A DNA stretch of 64,000 nucleotides from Streptomyces sp. SCL15-4. Lineage in GTDB: Bacteria > Actinomycetota > Actinomycetes > Streptomycetales > Streptomycetaceae. The notes beneath the pieces were generated by a model, which searched no databases, was not told the DNA's origin, and worked only from the letters and a program-made list of their open reading frames with translations. The DNA lies in the NCBI RefSeq assembly GCF_033366695.1, contig NZ_JAOBTQ010000001.1, forward strand, positions 4,092,001 through 4,156,000. Direction: 5' to 3'. Positions within the stretch are counted from its first letter, which is position 1, and every line of letters starts with the position of its first letter. The translations under genes and the position numbers were made by a program. This document shows, in pieces, positions 18,753-27,860 of this stretch.

Positions 18753-19258
18753 GATTCCCCCAGGCGCCCACCCGAGAGGTCGACCTCGAAGCCGCCCTCG
18801 CAGTGCGGGCAGGTCACCGCCGCCCGGGTGTGGCCCTCGCTGTTGACGCGGCGGTAGAAGTCCTGGAGGAAGGCGACGTCGGTGGCGTACATCCGCTCCA
18901 CGATCCCGGCGTGCACGTCGGTGATGGAGCCGATCCGGGTGATCACCTGGCTCAGCAGCACCACGCTCAGGTACGCCGGGTTCTCCTTGACCCGCAGGTC
19001 GATCTGCGGCCGCAGTTCGTCCCGGGCCGTGGCCAGGCGCATCGCGCCCTCGCGGTGCACCGTGCCCGCCTCGTCGACGTAGCCGCGCGGCAGCACGAAC
19101 TCGAACTCGGTGCGCAGCCCGTGCTGCTCCTGACGGGGCGGCGGCGGGGGGGCCGGGGCGGCGGCGGGGGGTGCCGCCGCCTGCTCGGTCGCCGGGGCGG
19201 GCGCCGTCGCCTGGAGGATCTCCTCCAGGTTGCCCGCCGTCACGGTACGGCGCCTCAT
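18749..19258 (-). CDS. CIS tail-assembly-like protein with C-terminal zinc ribbon half
   Basis: 169 residues from ATG 19258 (ATGA overlap with the tube stop). The first 45 residues are an Ala/Pro-rich linker. A globular part follows (LRTEFEFVLPRGYVDEAGTV, then AYLSVVLLSQVITRIGSI), related to phage tail assembly proteins found after the tube gene. The C-terminus holds a CPHC pair (VTCPHCEGGFEVDLSG) that could bind metal. Overlaps on both sides show tight coupling tube, this gene, DUF6760. In phages the equivalent pair assists folding of the tape measure inside the tube; that role here is inference. Confidence 0.7.
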   Translation of the reverse strand: MRRRTVTAGNLEEILQATAPAPATEQAAAPPAAAPAPPPPPRQEQHGLRTEFEFVLPRGYVDEAGTVHREGAMRLATARDELRPQIDLRVKENPAYLSVVLLSQVITRIGSITDVHAGIVERMYATDVAFLQDFYRRVNSEGHTRAAVTCPHCEGGFEVDLSGGRLGES

Positions 19259-19695
19259 TCGACGATGATCTCCTCGAACACGATGGTGACGGACTCGGTG
19301 GCCGCGGCCGAATCGCCCGCCTTCAGCGACGGGCCCTCCCACTTGGAGGCCCAGCCCTGCATCAGCTGGATGCGGCGGACCGTGTTGCCCTCGGTGTCCT
19401 TGATCTCGATCGTGAGGTTCTGCCGGGCGGCGTTGACGGCGCCGTTGTTCAGCGTCTCCTTGATCCAGTTGGTGAACTCGCTGCTCTGGTCGAGTCCCCG
19501 GGTGATCGTGATCTCACCCGCCTGCCGGCCGCCGGGCTGCTTGCGGATGATCTGCTTGCCCTCCGCGGTGACCTGCTTGACCTCGACGACGTCCTCCTCG
19601 ACGGTCAGGCCGCTGATCTCCTGGATGGACTCGACCAGGTAGCCGCCGAGCTGCACGCCGAAGACGTGGGTGGAAAGAGCATCGCCCGTTGCCAT
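19255..19695 (-). CDS. CIS inner tube protein, main copy (gp19-like, Cis1a)
   Basis: 146 residues of the phage tail tube family. Conserved features are the N-terminal HVFGVQLGGYLVESIQEISG, the central GEITITRGLDQSSEFTNWIK and the C-terminal IQLMQGWASKWEGPSL. This is the usual tube subunit of eCIS particles, which stacks into the hexameric tube pushed out on sheath contraction. It directly follows the sheath gene (53-base gap) and should be produced at high level with it. Confidence 0.95.
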   Translation of the reverse strand: MATGDALSTHVFGVQLGGYLVESIQEISGLTVEEDVVEVKQVTAEGKQIIRKQPGGRQAGEITITRGLDQSSEFTNWIKETLNNGAVNAARQNLTIEIKDTEGNTVRRIQLMQGWASKWEGPSLKAGDSAAATESVTIVFEEIIVE

Positions 19696-19748
19696 GACTG
19701 TCTGTCACCTTCCGTTGCCGACCCGCGGGTCGTTGTTCTGGCTCGATC

Positions 19749-21311
19749 TCACTCGTCGATGAGGCTGGTGCTGTCGGAGAACTGGGCCAGCCGGAACACC
19801 ACGAACTCCGCGGGCTTGACCGGCGAGACGCCGATCTCGCAGACGACCCGGCCCTGGTCGATGGACTCCTGCGGGTTGTTGTCGCGGTCGCACTTGACGT
19901 AGAACGCCTCTTCGGCGGTGCGGCCGAACAGCGCGCCCCGGCGCCACTCCTCGGTGAGGAAGGCGGTGACGTTGCGCCGGATGCTCGACCAGAGCCGGTC
20001 GTCGTTCGGCTCGAAGACGACCCACTGGGTGCCCAGGAGGATCGACTCCTCCAGGTAGTTGAACAGCCGGCGCACGTTCAGGTAGCGCCAGGCCGGGTCG
20101 GAGGAGAGGGTGCGCGCACCCCACACCCGGATGCCCCGGCCGGGGAAGGCGCGTACGCAGTTGACGCCGATCGGGTTGAGCAGGTCCTGCTCGCCCTTGC
20201 TGAGCCGCAGCTCCAGGTCGACCGCGCCGCGGATCACCTCGTTGGCGGGCGCCTTGTGCACGCCGCGCTCGTGGTCGCTGCGCGCCCACACGCCGGCGAT
20301 GTGCCCGCTCGGCGGGACGGCGGTGTTGCGTCCGGCGGCCGGGTCGAAGACGCGCACCCACGGGTAGTAGAGGGTGGCGTACCGGGAGTCGTAGCCCGCC
20401 TCGTCGTTGCGCCAGGTGCGCACCTGCTGGGCGTTGAGCCCGGGCGGGGTGTCCAGCACCGCGACCCGGTCGCCCATCTGCTCGCAGTGCGAGATCACGG
20501 CGAGCTGGACGGTGCGCACGCCCTCGGCGTCGATGTCGCCGCGCTGGTAGGCGCTCATCAGGTCCGGCACCGCGACCATGGTGATCTCGTCGATGGTCTC
20601 CAGGCCGCCGAACCCGGTGCGGGCCGCGGCGTCGCCGACGTACTCCGACGGGTCGAGCCGGGCCACCGCGCCGGAGGCGGACGGGGCGGGAGCGGCGGCC
20701 GGGGCCTCGGCGAGCGGCACGGTCTGGTTGGCGGGCCGGGTCTGGGCGGCGCCCTGCTGCTCGGTGACCTCGATCAGCCGGGAGCCGCGGGCCTGGGTGA
20801 CCAGGTATCCCTTGACGTTCTTCCGGGTGGAGGCCTCGTACGTCTCCGCCACCTGGTCGCCCTGGCGGACCAGCACCTTGAAGCGGTCCTCCGGCGGGTT
20901 CTCTCCGTCGGCGTCGGCGATCTCCACCGACACACCGGAGGCGCCCGGCCGGGCCGCGACCAGGAAGCCGCCCAGCTCGACGGGCTGGGCCGCCCGGTTC
21001 TCGCGCCGGCCGCCGGTGCCGGCCGCCGGTGCGGAGGCGTCCTCGGCGGAGCCGCCGACGCGCACCACGTACGCGGCGCCGCCGCCGTTGGCGAAGTAGC
21101 CGTAGACCGAGTGCGGCAGGTAGGCGCCCTCGGTGAAGCCGCCGAACAGCTGGGTGTACTGGTCCCAGCTGGTGACCAGCGTCGGAGTGTGGAACGGGCC
21201 GGTCTCGGCGAACCCGACGAACGCGGCGACGGCGGTGCCGACCCCTTCGATCGGTCGGGCACCGGACTGCACCTCCTCCACGTACACGCCCGGGGTGAGG
21301 TACGTCGGCAT
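19749..21311 (-). CDS. CIS contractile sheath protein (Cis2)
   Basis: 520 residues, the only sheath gene in the locus. The N-terminus PTYLTPGVYVEEVQSGARPI and the later GPFHTPTLVTSWDQYTQLFG are diagnostic of the phage tail sheath family. The C-terminal domain (NPIGVNCVRAFPGRGIRVWG, ARTLSSDPAWRYLNVRRLFN, GVSPVKPAEFVVFRLAQF) provides the strands that knit neighbouring subunits together. A variable outer domain occupies about residues 90-230. A single sheath type is characteristic of the actinobacterial CIS subgroup, whereas Photorhabdus PVC has several. ATG 21311 has AAGGAG upstream. It probably has its own promoter in the 350-base gap before it. Confidence 0.96.
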   Translation of the reverse strand: MPTYLTPGVYVEEVQSGARPIEGVGTAVAAFVGFAETGPFHTPTLVTSWDQYTQLFGGFTEGAYLPHSVYGYFANGGGAAYVVRVGGSAEDASAPAAGTGGRRENRAAQPVELGGFLVAARPGASGVSVEIADADGENPPEDRFKVLVRQGDQVAETYEASTRKNVKGYLVTQARGSRLIEVTEQQGAAQTRPANQTVPLAEAPAAAPAPSASGAVARLDPSEYVGDAAARTGFGGLETIDEITMVAVPDLMSAYQRGDIDAEGVRTVQLAVISHCEQMGDRVAVLDTPPGLNAQQVRTWRNDEAGYDSRYATLYYPWVRVFDPAAGRNTAVPPSGHIAGVWARSDHERGVHKAPANEVIRGAVDLELRLSKGEQDLLNPIGVNCVRAFPGRGIRVWGARTLSSDPAWRYLNVRRLFNYLEESILLGTQWVVFEPNDDRLWSSIRRNVTAFLTEEWRRGALFGRTAEEAFYVKCDRDNNPQESIDQGRVVCEIGVSPVKPAEFVVFRLAQFSDSTSLIDE

Positions 21312-21527
21312 GCTCGCTCCTTCGGGTCCTTGCGGGTGGTTCACCTGTGTCCAGGCCGAGTCTGCGGGGCCGACGCACCGAGGGGACAGGTACGTGCGGA
21401 CCGGACCGGGGGCAGGGACACTGCCTCTCCCAACGCGCCCCGAGGGCCCCACCGCCACCCCGGCTTGCCCCCGCGCTGCCCCTACGCCCCTGGACGCCCG
21501 CACGGGCCCCTGGGGCCGGCGGGGAGA

Positions 21528-21558
21528 ACGTCCGCGAGGAGGCGGCGGCCGCGGACGT
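21528..21558 (-). terminator. Hairpin in the ATPase-sheath gap (possible attenuator)
   Basis: The gap 21312-21662 holds no gene. Within it ACGTCCGCG (21528-21536) and CGCGGACGT (21550-21558) form a perfect 9-bp stem with a 13-base loop, about 105 bases past the ATPase stop and 217 bases before the sheath start. It may separate regulatory and structural halves of the cluster. A TTGACG sequence lies between the ATPase stop and the hairpin, but no clear -10 follows. Confidence 0.45.
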
Positions 21559-21662
21559 GGATCCCGCGCGCGGCCACGAGCCCACCCCTCGCACGGCACC
21601 TGCTTCCCCGTGCGGGCCGTCGTCAAGCACGGCAGCGGGCGATCCGGCGCCGGCGCGGTCCC

Positions 21663-23879
21663 TCAGGCGCCCACGGCCGACGCCAGATACGGCCCGAACT
21701 CCGTCTCCAGGACCAGCCGGCCCAGCTTGCGGTACTCCTGGGCGATCGCCGTCACCACCTGGCTCATGGTCAGGGGCGCCCCGGACTCCGCCGCGAGGTA
21801 GGCCGCGGTCACCGCGCAGGCCCGGATCGAGCCGCCGGCCAGTTCGAAGCGGTCGGCGCAGAAGCCGAGGTCCAGGTCGTCCGCCCGGGGCAGCCGGTCG
21901 CCCAGGCAGCGCTCCCACAGGGCGAGGCGCTGGGTGGCGTCGGGCACCGGGAAGTCGGCGATCACGTCGAGCCGGCGGGTGAACGCCTCGTCCAGGTTGG
22001 CCCGCAGATTGGTGGTCAGCACCGCGATCCCGTCGAAGGACTCCATGCGCTGGAGCAGGTACGCCGACTCGATGTTGGCGTGCCGGTCGTGCGCGTCCTT
22101 CACCTCCGAGCGCTTGCCGAAGATCGCGTCGGCCTCGTCGAAGAGCAGCACGGCGTTGACCGCCGACGCCTCGGTGAAGATCCGCTCCAGGTTCTTCTCG
22201 GTCTCGCCCACGTACTTGTCGACGACCGTGGACAGGTCCACCACGTACAGGTCCATGCCGAGGTCCGCCGCGACGACCTCGGCGGACATGGTCTTCCCGG
22301 TACCCGACTCGCCCGCGAACAGCGCGATCACCCCGCGCCCGCGTCCGCCGCCGGGCCGCATCCCCCACTGCCCGAGCACCTGCTCGCGGTGCCGGGCGCG
22401 CAGCGCGAGTTCGCGCAGCCGCCGGTGGGTGAGCGGCGGCAGCACCAGGTCGTCCCAGCCGACCGTGGGCTCCACCCGGCGGGCCAGCCGGTCCAGGCCC
22501 GCGCCGTTCTGCGCGCGTACGGCGGTGCGCAGGTCGTCGGGACGGACCGGGCGGCCGGTCAGGGCGGCCGTGCGCACGGCCACGTCGGCGGCGCGGCGCA
22601 CCTGGCCGGAGTCCAGGCGGTGCGCGGCCACGGCCCGGGCGAGCGCCTCGGTGTCGCCGGGTACGGAGCCGTCGCCTGCGGCCCGCTCCAGGGCGTGCCG
22701 CCAGCGCACGGCCTGCCGCTCGGGCGAGGGCGCCGGCACGGTCAGGACGACGGGGGTGTCGGCGGCCCAGCCCGGGTCCCAGCCGACGGCGCCGTGCGTC
22801 AGCAGCGGGATGCCCCGCAGCGCCGTGCACAACGCGCGGAGCGTGCGGGCGCGTTCGGCGGGTTCGTCGGGCAGGGCCTCCAGCGGGCCGAGGACGACCC
22901 CGGCACCGGTCAGCCGGGCTTCGAGGGCGGCCACCCGGGCCAGCTCGGGGACGTCGCCGGTGCGCCGGGCGAGGGCCGCCGCGTCCAGGACGAGCGGACG
23001 CGTCCCGGCCGCGCCCAGTGCCGCGACGGCCAGGCCCTCGGCGTCGCCGCCCCGGCCGCGCAGATGGACCAGGCCGGTACCGGTGCGGGCCGCCGCCGCC
23101 GTGCGGCGCACCTCGGCGGGCTCGGCGGTCGGGTCCTCGCGGGCCTCGTCGAGCACACCGGCGAGCCGGGCGTCGGGCCACGCGTGGCCGAGGAGGTGGG
23201 CGGTGACCCGGTCGGGGACCACCAAGGCGCGGGACAGCGGCGGCCGGTCCGGCTCGGTGACCTCCACCAGACCGCCCGCGACCAGCGGCGCGCCGGGCGC
23301 GAGCCGGAACCGTCCGGGTGCCGCGCCGGCGAGCCCGCACAGCTCCAGGGCGAGGCCGACGGTGGGGCGGCGGCGGGTGAGGTCGTCGTTGAGGTAGCCG
23401 TAGAGCCGCTCGAACCGCGCGTCCAGATCCGGCGCCACCGCGACCAGGAGCAGGTCCAGGTCCAGCGGTGTCAGCCCGAACCGCGCGGCGAGAGCGCCGA
23501 GCACGGAACCGGCCGGCGGCTGCCAGGGCCCGGGCCCGGGTACGCCGAGCCCGCCCGGCTCGTCCAGGATGCGCGCCGCCGCCTCCGGGGTCAGGTACTG
23601 CCCCCGGTACGGATCGTCGGGATCGGGATCCCCGGCCCGCCGCACCCCCACCGCCCACCGCACCCGCTCCTCGACGGCCCGCAGCCGGTCCCAGAGAGGG
23701 TCGGCACCGTCCACGGCACGCGACGGGGAAGGCTCATCGGCGCTCTCCGCTCGCGCGGGCACTGCGGCACTCGGCTCGTCGCCCGGCCCGGCCGTCCCGG
23801 CGGCGGTCTCGGGGCCGGGCTCTCCGGACGGCTCGGCGGTGGTGCGGCCGGGCATGGGCGGTTCGGTGGTGCGGGTCAC
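21663..23879 (-). CDS. AAA+ ATPase of the CIS (Cis15)
   Basis: 738 residues. The N-terminal half is an eCIS-specific region after a 60-residue acidic, Pro-rich leader (LDLDLLLVAVAPDLDARFER, YGYLNDDLTRRRPTVGLAL). The C-terminal AAA+ module has Walker A GESGTGKT near residue 523, Walker B LLFDEADAIFG near 580 and a sensor I region VLTTNLRANLDEAFTRRLD with the arginine finger. In Photorhabdus and Serratia systems this ATPase is needed for cargo loading or particle maturation, not for contraction. GTG 23879 overlaps the DUF4255 stop (GTGA). Confidence 0.92.
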   Translation of the reverse strand: MTRTTEPPMPGRTTAEPSGEPGPETAAGTAGPGDEPSAAVPARAESADEPSPSRAVDGADPLWDRLRAVEERVRWAVGVRRAGDPDPDDPYRGQYLTPEAAARILDEPGGLGVPGPGPWQPPAGSVLGALAARFGLTPLDLDLLLVAVAPDLDARFERLYGYLNDDLTRRRPTVGLALELCGLAGAAPGRFRLAPGAPLVAGGLVEVTEPDRPPLSRALVVPDRVTAHLLGHAWPDARLAGVLDEAREDPTAEPAEVRRTAAAARTGTGLVHLRGRGGDAEGLAVAALGAAGTRPLVLDAAALARRTGDVPELARVAALEARLTGAGVVLGPLEALPDEPAERARTLRALCTALRGIPLLTHGAVGWDPGWAADTPVVLTVPAPSPERQAVRWRHALERAAGDGSVPGDTEALARAVAAHRLDSGQVRRAADVAVRTAALTGRPVRPDDLRTAVRAQNGAGLDRLARRVEPTVGWDDLVLPPLTHRRLRELALRARHREQVLGQWGMRPGGGRGRGVIALFAGESGTGKTMSAEVVAADLGMDLYVVDLSTVVDKYVGETEKNLERIFTEASAVNAVLLFDEADAIFGKRSEVKDAHDRHANIESAYLLQRMESFDGIAVLTTNLRANLDEAFTRRLDVIADFPVPDATQRLALWERCLGDRLPRADDLDLGFCADRFELAGGSIRACAVTAAYLAAESGAPLTMSQVVTAIAQEYRKLGRLVLETEFGPYLASAVGA

Positions 23880-24583
23880 GGCTGGCGGTCTCCACGGTGG
23901 CGGCGGCGGGCGGGGGCCGGGCCCCGTTCGCGGGGGCCGGCGAAGCCCTGCGGGCCCGGGTCGGTCGTCTCCTTGTAGCGCAGCCGGCGCCCCGGCTCCG
24001 CCTCCCCGTCCGCGCGCCGGGCGGCGGAGCGGACGACGAGGCCCTCGGTGACCGGCGGCGCGACCTCGGTGACCGCCCCGGCGAGCGGTGCCCGTACCCG
24101 TACGCCCAGCGACGCCTTCAGCTCACCGCCGAGCGCCGACCACACATCGGCGGCGGCCGGTACGTCGGCGGCGGTCCCGGCGACGTCCAGGCCCACGGTC
24201 AGCCCCAGTTCGGCCAGCGTGCCGGTGAGCAGCCGCGCGGGCAGGGTGTCGGCGGAGACCAGGCAGGCGAGCACCTGCGACAGCAGCCGGTGTTCGTCCT
24301 GCGGACGGCTCGCCCACGCCGTGACCAGGTAGGTCAGATCGAACCAGCGGGGCGGGGTGCGGCGCGCCACGAGCTGCCCGTCCGCGTCGTACACCTCCCC
24401 GGCGCCGCTGCCGCGCCGGGCGGCGTCCTCGCGGATGTCGTACAGGAAGACGCAGACCGTGGGCGCGCTGCGGCGCGCGGCCCAGTCCCGGGTGGGCGCG
24501 TCGAAGACGACCTCGACGCCCGACGCCTCCAGGCCGGACTCGCCGAGCAGCCGGCGCAGGCCCTCGTCGACCTCGTGGATCAC
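23876..24583 (-). CDS. DUF4255 tail-terminator/cap protein (Cis16)
   Basis: 235 residues with the Pvc16 N-terminal (DUF4255) fold: MIHEVDEGLRRLLGESGL at the start, then VCVFLYDIREDAARR and PPRWFDLTYLVTAWASRPQD, followed by EHRLLSQVLACLVS. This protein caps the distal end of the tube and sheath. The C-terminal 40 residues are basic and disordered. GTG 24583 forms a GTGA overlap with the upstream propeller gene, and its own stop overlaps the ATPase start, so three genes are translationally coupled. Confidence 0.9.
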   Translation of the reverse strand: MIHEVDEGLRRLLGESGLEASGVEVVFDAPTRDWAARRSAPTVCVFLYDIREDAARRGSGAGEVYDADGQLVARRTPPRWFDLTYLVTAWASRPQDEHRLLSQVLACLVSADTLPARLLTGTLAELGLTVGLDVAGTAADVPAAADVWSALGGELKASLGVRVRAPLAGAVTEVAPPVTEGLVVRSAARRADGEAEPGRRLRYKETTDPGPQGFAGPRERGPAPARRRHRGDRQP

Positions 24584-27500
24584 CGGCGGGTCACCTCGTC
24601 GGGCGGCTGGATGCTGCCGTTGACCACCAGGAAGTCGGTCTTGACCGGGGAGAAACCGGGGCCCTTGGCGAAGATCTCGCGCGGCCCGGTCTGGTCCTTG
24701 GCGAGGATGAGCAGCTGGCCGATGAAGGTGCCGTCCGGCTTGGGCACGGTCGGCGCCGCCGCCGCGGTGATCCCGGGCTTCCAGGTGAACCGCACCGGCG
24801 CTCCGGGCGGGAAGTCCTTGCCGCGCACGGAGGTGACGAAGCCGGGCTTGCCGATGCCGGGTACGGCGACGATGCGCGGCTGGAGGATGCGCAGCCGCTG
24901 CCGCGCGGTGTTGTCACCGCGGTCGGCGTCGGTGCCGGTCGTGGTGAGCACGCCGGTGACCTGGCCGGTCATCGCCTTCTTGGGGCTGAGGACGACACGT
25001 ACGACGGTGTCCGCGCCCGGTCCCAGGTCCGGCAGCGCGCACACCCAGGAGGCGTCGCAGCCCGGCGGTGGCCCGCTGTCGGGGATGCCGGCGGGCAGTC
25101 CGATGCGCAGCCGCAGCCCGGTGGCCAGCGCGTCGCGGCCGTTGCGGACGGTGTACGTCACCACGACCCGGCCGCCGACGTAGCCGGGGTTCGGCTGGGC
25201 CGTGACGCGCACGCCGGGCCCGGCCTTCGGCGCCGGCGGCTGCGGCGGCACCGGCGGAACGGTGGGCGGCGGCGTCGGAACCGGCGGCGGGGTCGTGGGC
25301 GGAGTCGTGGGCGGAGTCGGGGTCGGTGTCGGAGTGGGAGTCGGGGTCGGGGTCGGGGTCGGGGTGGGCGGCGGGGCCGTGCGCACCGGCACCACGGTCC
25401 GGCCGTCGTTGTCGCTGGGCCGCGGGTCCAGGACCGTGCCGGTGACCGACCAGCCGACCGGCGCGTCACCCGGGGTGAGCCCGGTGAGGGTGACGTCCAC
25501 CGGGACCGTCGTACCGGGCGGCACCAGGCCCAGGTCGCACAGGAGGGACGCGGCGTCGCAGCTGCCGCCGGGCCAGGTGATCCGGGTGACGTCGACACCG
25601 GCCGGGGGCGCGATGGTCAGCCGGGTGCCGGGGGAGGTGGCGGGGCCGTTGTTCACCACGTCGACGCGGACCGTGGTGGAGTCGCCGACGGTCACGTCGG
25701 GAACGGTGCCGGGCGCCCGGACGGCGAGGTCGACGGACTGCTGGACGCTGGGCTCCTTGTGCCGGCCCGGGAGGTCGTTGGTGAGCTTGGTGAGTTCGCC
25801 GGTCGCCACGTCCAGCATCTTGAGCTTCTCGGGGCTGTTGGCCGGCCGGCTCGGGCGGGCGCTGATCACCAGGGACTTGCCGTCGGGCGTCCAGGCGGCG
25901 TCCCGGGGCTGGAACGGCCCGGGGTTCTCCGGCAGTTCCCGGCGGCAGGCGCCGGGGACGTCGCGGGCGGAGCCGGGCAGGAGCACCCGGCAGTCGTCGC
26001 CGGACACCGACGTCAGGATGATGCCGTTGCGCTCGTCGGTCACACCGCCGCCGTTCTTGCGGTTGAAGGCGATGCTGCGGCCGTCCGGGGAGAACGCGGG
26101 GCTGTCGTCGATGACCGCGCAGGTGCCCGGGCAGTTCCTGGCGCTCAGGTCGGTCTGCCGGCCGAGGTTGTTCACGGGCACGGTCCAGATGTGCTTGTTG
26201 CCTCCGCCGCCGTAGACCAGCTCGTTGCGGGTGAAGGCCAGGATGTTGCCGTCGGCGGACCAGGTGGGCTGCGCGTCCTGGCCTTGCAGCTCCCCGGCGG
26301 GCGGGGTGATCTTCCCGGTGATCGCGCCGCTGGCGGCGTCCGCGATGAGGATCTGGCTGGCGCCCGCGGTCCCGTCGGCGCCGCCCGGCGAGATCCGGGT
26401 GAAGGCGAGGTACTTGCCGTCCGGGGAGAACGCCGGGTCGGTGTCCCGGTCGCCCGGTCCGCGTCCGTCGAGCGGCAGCCTCGCCTCGTGGGTGCCGTCG
26501 GCGTCCGCCAGCCAGATCTCCTCGACGCGGTTGCCGCGGGGGCCCAGGAAACGGGTCACGACGATGCGGCGGCCGTCCGGTGTGTAGCTCTGCCGCTCGG
26601 TCCACGGGTCGTAGTCGGCCCGGGGCTGGAAGAGCGGGTCCTTCGTGGGGTCGGTGTTGGTGTCGGCCTCCGGGTCCTCGTTCAGGATCGTCAGGTTCAG
26701 GTCGCGGGGGTCGGCCCCGTCCGCCCGGATGTCCTGGAGCGTCACCGTGTGCGGGCCGTCGGCCGAGACGTGCTCCACCACCGCCCGGCCGCCGTCGCGC
26801 GGGCCGAGCCAGGTGGGCGAGCGGATCTCCCGGTCCTCGTTCAGCACCAGCCCGGGCGTCCCGCCGTCGTGCGGCACCGCGCGGAACACGTGGTCGTAGT
26901 TGCCCTCGCACTGGCAGGTGATCTCGGGGCTCAGGAACAGCACCTCGTTGCCGCCCGGGATCCAGGCCGGCGCGTGGGCCCGCCACTGCTCCCGGTCACC
27001 GCCGAGCAGCGGCCGGTCGGTGCTCCCGTCGGTGCCGTCCGTCACCCGCAGCCGGGGCACGCCGTCCTTGGTGGCGGTGTACGCGATGAGGTCCCGGTGA
27101 TCGCCGTCGCCGGCCGGGTTCCACACCGGTTCGGTGGCCGTGCCGTTCGCGGGAGAGGTGACCCGGGTGGCGGTGCCGCCGTCCAGGGGCCGTACGTAGA
27201 TCTGCGCTCCGGCCGCCGAGTCGCCGTCGCCGGAGTACGCGAGGCGCTTCCCGTCCGGGGAGACCGTGGGGTACTCCTCGTCGGCGGGGGTGTTGGTGAG
27301 CCGGGACAGTTCGCTCTTGTCGGTGCGCACCTGCCACAGGTCGCGCTGGTCCTTGCCGTCCGGACCGCCGGGCGCGGCCGCGTCGAAGACCACGGACCGG
27401 CCGTCCGGCGTCAGCCGGGGGTGGGCCGCGTTCATGCCGACGGTGAGGCGGATCAGGGAGCCGTCGGCGTGCCGCAGATAGACCTGCGGGTCCTTCTCGT

Positions 27501-27801
27501 CGCGGCGGCTGGTGAAGACCAGCTGGTTGCCCAGGGCGGACGGCTGCATGTCGTTGTGGACCGGGCCCTGGCCAAACAGCGCGGCGCTGGTCTTGTCGGA
27601 GGTGACCTCGCCGAGACTGCGGTGCCGGGTGCCGGCGAACGCGATCCTGGTCTCCGCGGCGGTGGCGGCCACCCGCGGCGAGGCGTCCGCGGTGCCGTCC
27701 ACACCGGAGGCCGCGGTCGCCCCGAGCAGCGGGATCAGCAGCAGTGCCGACGCGCCGAGCCGCCCCAGGCGGTACCGCCCGCCGGGGCCAGCGGTTCCCA
27801 T
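24580..27801 (-). CDS. Secreted PD40/TolB-like beta-propeller protein with CARDB/DUF11-like domains
   Basis: 1073 residues. A signal peptide (RLGASALLLIPLLGATAASG) is followed by a large TolB-like propeller with repeated F-S-P-D-G-K/R blades (YPTVSPDGKRLAYSGDG, PAFSPDGKYLAFTRISPG, DSPAFSPDGRSIAFNRK). Two DUF11/CARDB-like domains flank a Pro-Thr linker, and the C-terminus is a further beta domain (PGFVTSVRGKDFPPGAPVRF). It is predicted to be exported and perhaps wall-associated. It is the first gene of the CIS operon, coupled to the cap gene. Its CIS role is not established; related genes are often annotated only as hydrolytic proteins. Four cysteines near ITCQCEGNYD and NCPGTCAV could form disulfides. 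Confidence 0.75.
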   Translation of the reverse strand: MGTAGPGGRYRLGRLGASALLLIPLLGATAASGVDGTADASPRVAATAAETRIAFAGTRHRSLGEVTSDKTSAALFGQGPVHNDMQPSALGNQLVFTSRRDEKDPQVYLRHADGSLIRLTVGMNAAHPRLTPDGRSVVFDAAAPGGPDGKDQRDLWQVRTDKSELSRLTNTPADEEYPTVSPDGKRLAYSGDGDSAAGAQIYVRPLDGGTATRVTSPANGTATEPVWNPAGDGDHRDLIAYTATKDGVPRLRVTDGTDGSTDRPLLGGDREQWRAHAPAWIPGGNEVLFLSPEITCQCEGNYDHVFRAVPHDGGTPGLVLNEDREIRSPTWLGPRDGGRAVVEHVSADGPHTVTLQDIRADGADPRDLNLTILNEDPEADTNTDPTKDPLFQPRADYDPWTERQSYTPDGRRIVVTRFLGPRGNRVEEIWLADADGTHEARLPLDGRGPGDRDTDPAFSPDGKYLAFTRISPGGADGTAGASQILIADAASGAITGKITPPAGELQGQDAQPTWSADGNILAFTRNELVYGGGGNKHIWTVPVNNLGRQTDLSARNCPGTCAVIDDSPAFSPDGRSIAFNRKNGGGVTDERNGIILTSVSGDDCRVLLPGSARDVPGACRRELPENPGPFQPRDAAWTPDGKSLVISARPSRPANSPEKLKMLDVATGELTKLTNDLPGRHKEPSVQQSVDLAVRAPGTVPDVTVGDSTTVRVDVVNNGPATSPGTRLTIAPPAGVDVTRITWPGGSCDAASLLCDLGLVPPGTTVPVDVTLTGLTPGDAPVGWSVTGTVLDPRPSDNDGRTVVPVRTAPPPTPTPTPTPTPTPTPTPTPPTTPPTTPPPVPTPPPTVPPVPPQPPAPKAGPGVRVTAQPNPGYVGGRVVVTYTVRNGRDALATGLRLRIGLPAGIPDSGPPPGCDASWVCALPDLGPGADTVVRVVLSPKKAMTGQVTGVLTTTGTDADRGDNTARQRLRILQPRIVAVPGIGKPGFVTSVRGKDFPPGAPVRFTWKPGITAAAAPTVPKPDGTFIGQLLILAKDQTGPREIFAKGPGFSPVKTDFLVVNGSIQPPDEVTRR
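25310..25370 (-). repeat. GGGGTC-type microsatellite encoding a Pro-Thr linker
   Basis: Nine or so near-perfect hexamer units (GGGGTC, GGAGTC, GGTGTC on the plus strand) encode an extended PT linker between two beta domains of the propeller protein. Such runs are prone to slippage and to assembly error. Confidence 0.85.
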
Positions 27802-27823
27802 CAAGGTCCCCCTCGCAGTCTGG

Positions 27824-27860
27824 TGCGGCAGTCCGGGTCTACCCCTGCGGCAATCCGGGT
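27824..27860 (-). promoter_or_regulatory. Direct 15-bp repeats upstream of the CIS operon
   Basis: TGCGGCAGTCCGGGT (27824-27838) and TGCGGCAATCCGGGT (27846-27860) differ at one base and are 22 bp apart, two helical turns, 23 bases upstream of the first CIS operon gene. This is a plausible operator for the LuxR-type regulator encoded just upstream or for another factor. The rest of the 191-base gap is GC-rich with no obvious promoter. Confidence 0.45.

Noticed and set aside
20256..23978. A 1240-codon open frame on the plus strand across the sheath and ATPase genes
   Set aside because: It crosses two well-conserved CIS genes in antisense and has no recognisable domain.
25310..25370. Hexamer run as a possible regulatory or phase-variable repeat
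   Set aside because: It encodes a normal Pro-Thr linker inside a long intact gene; there is no evidence for phase variation.
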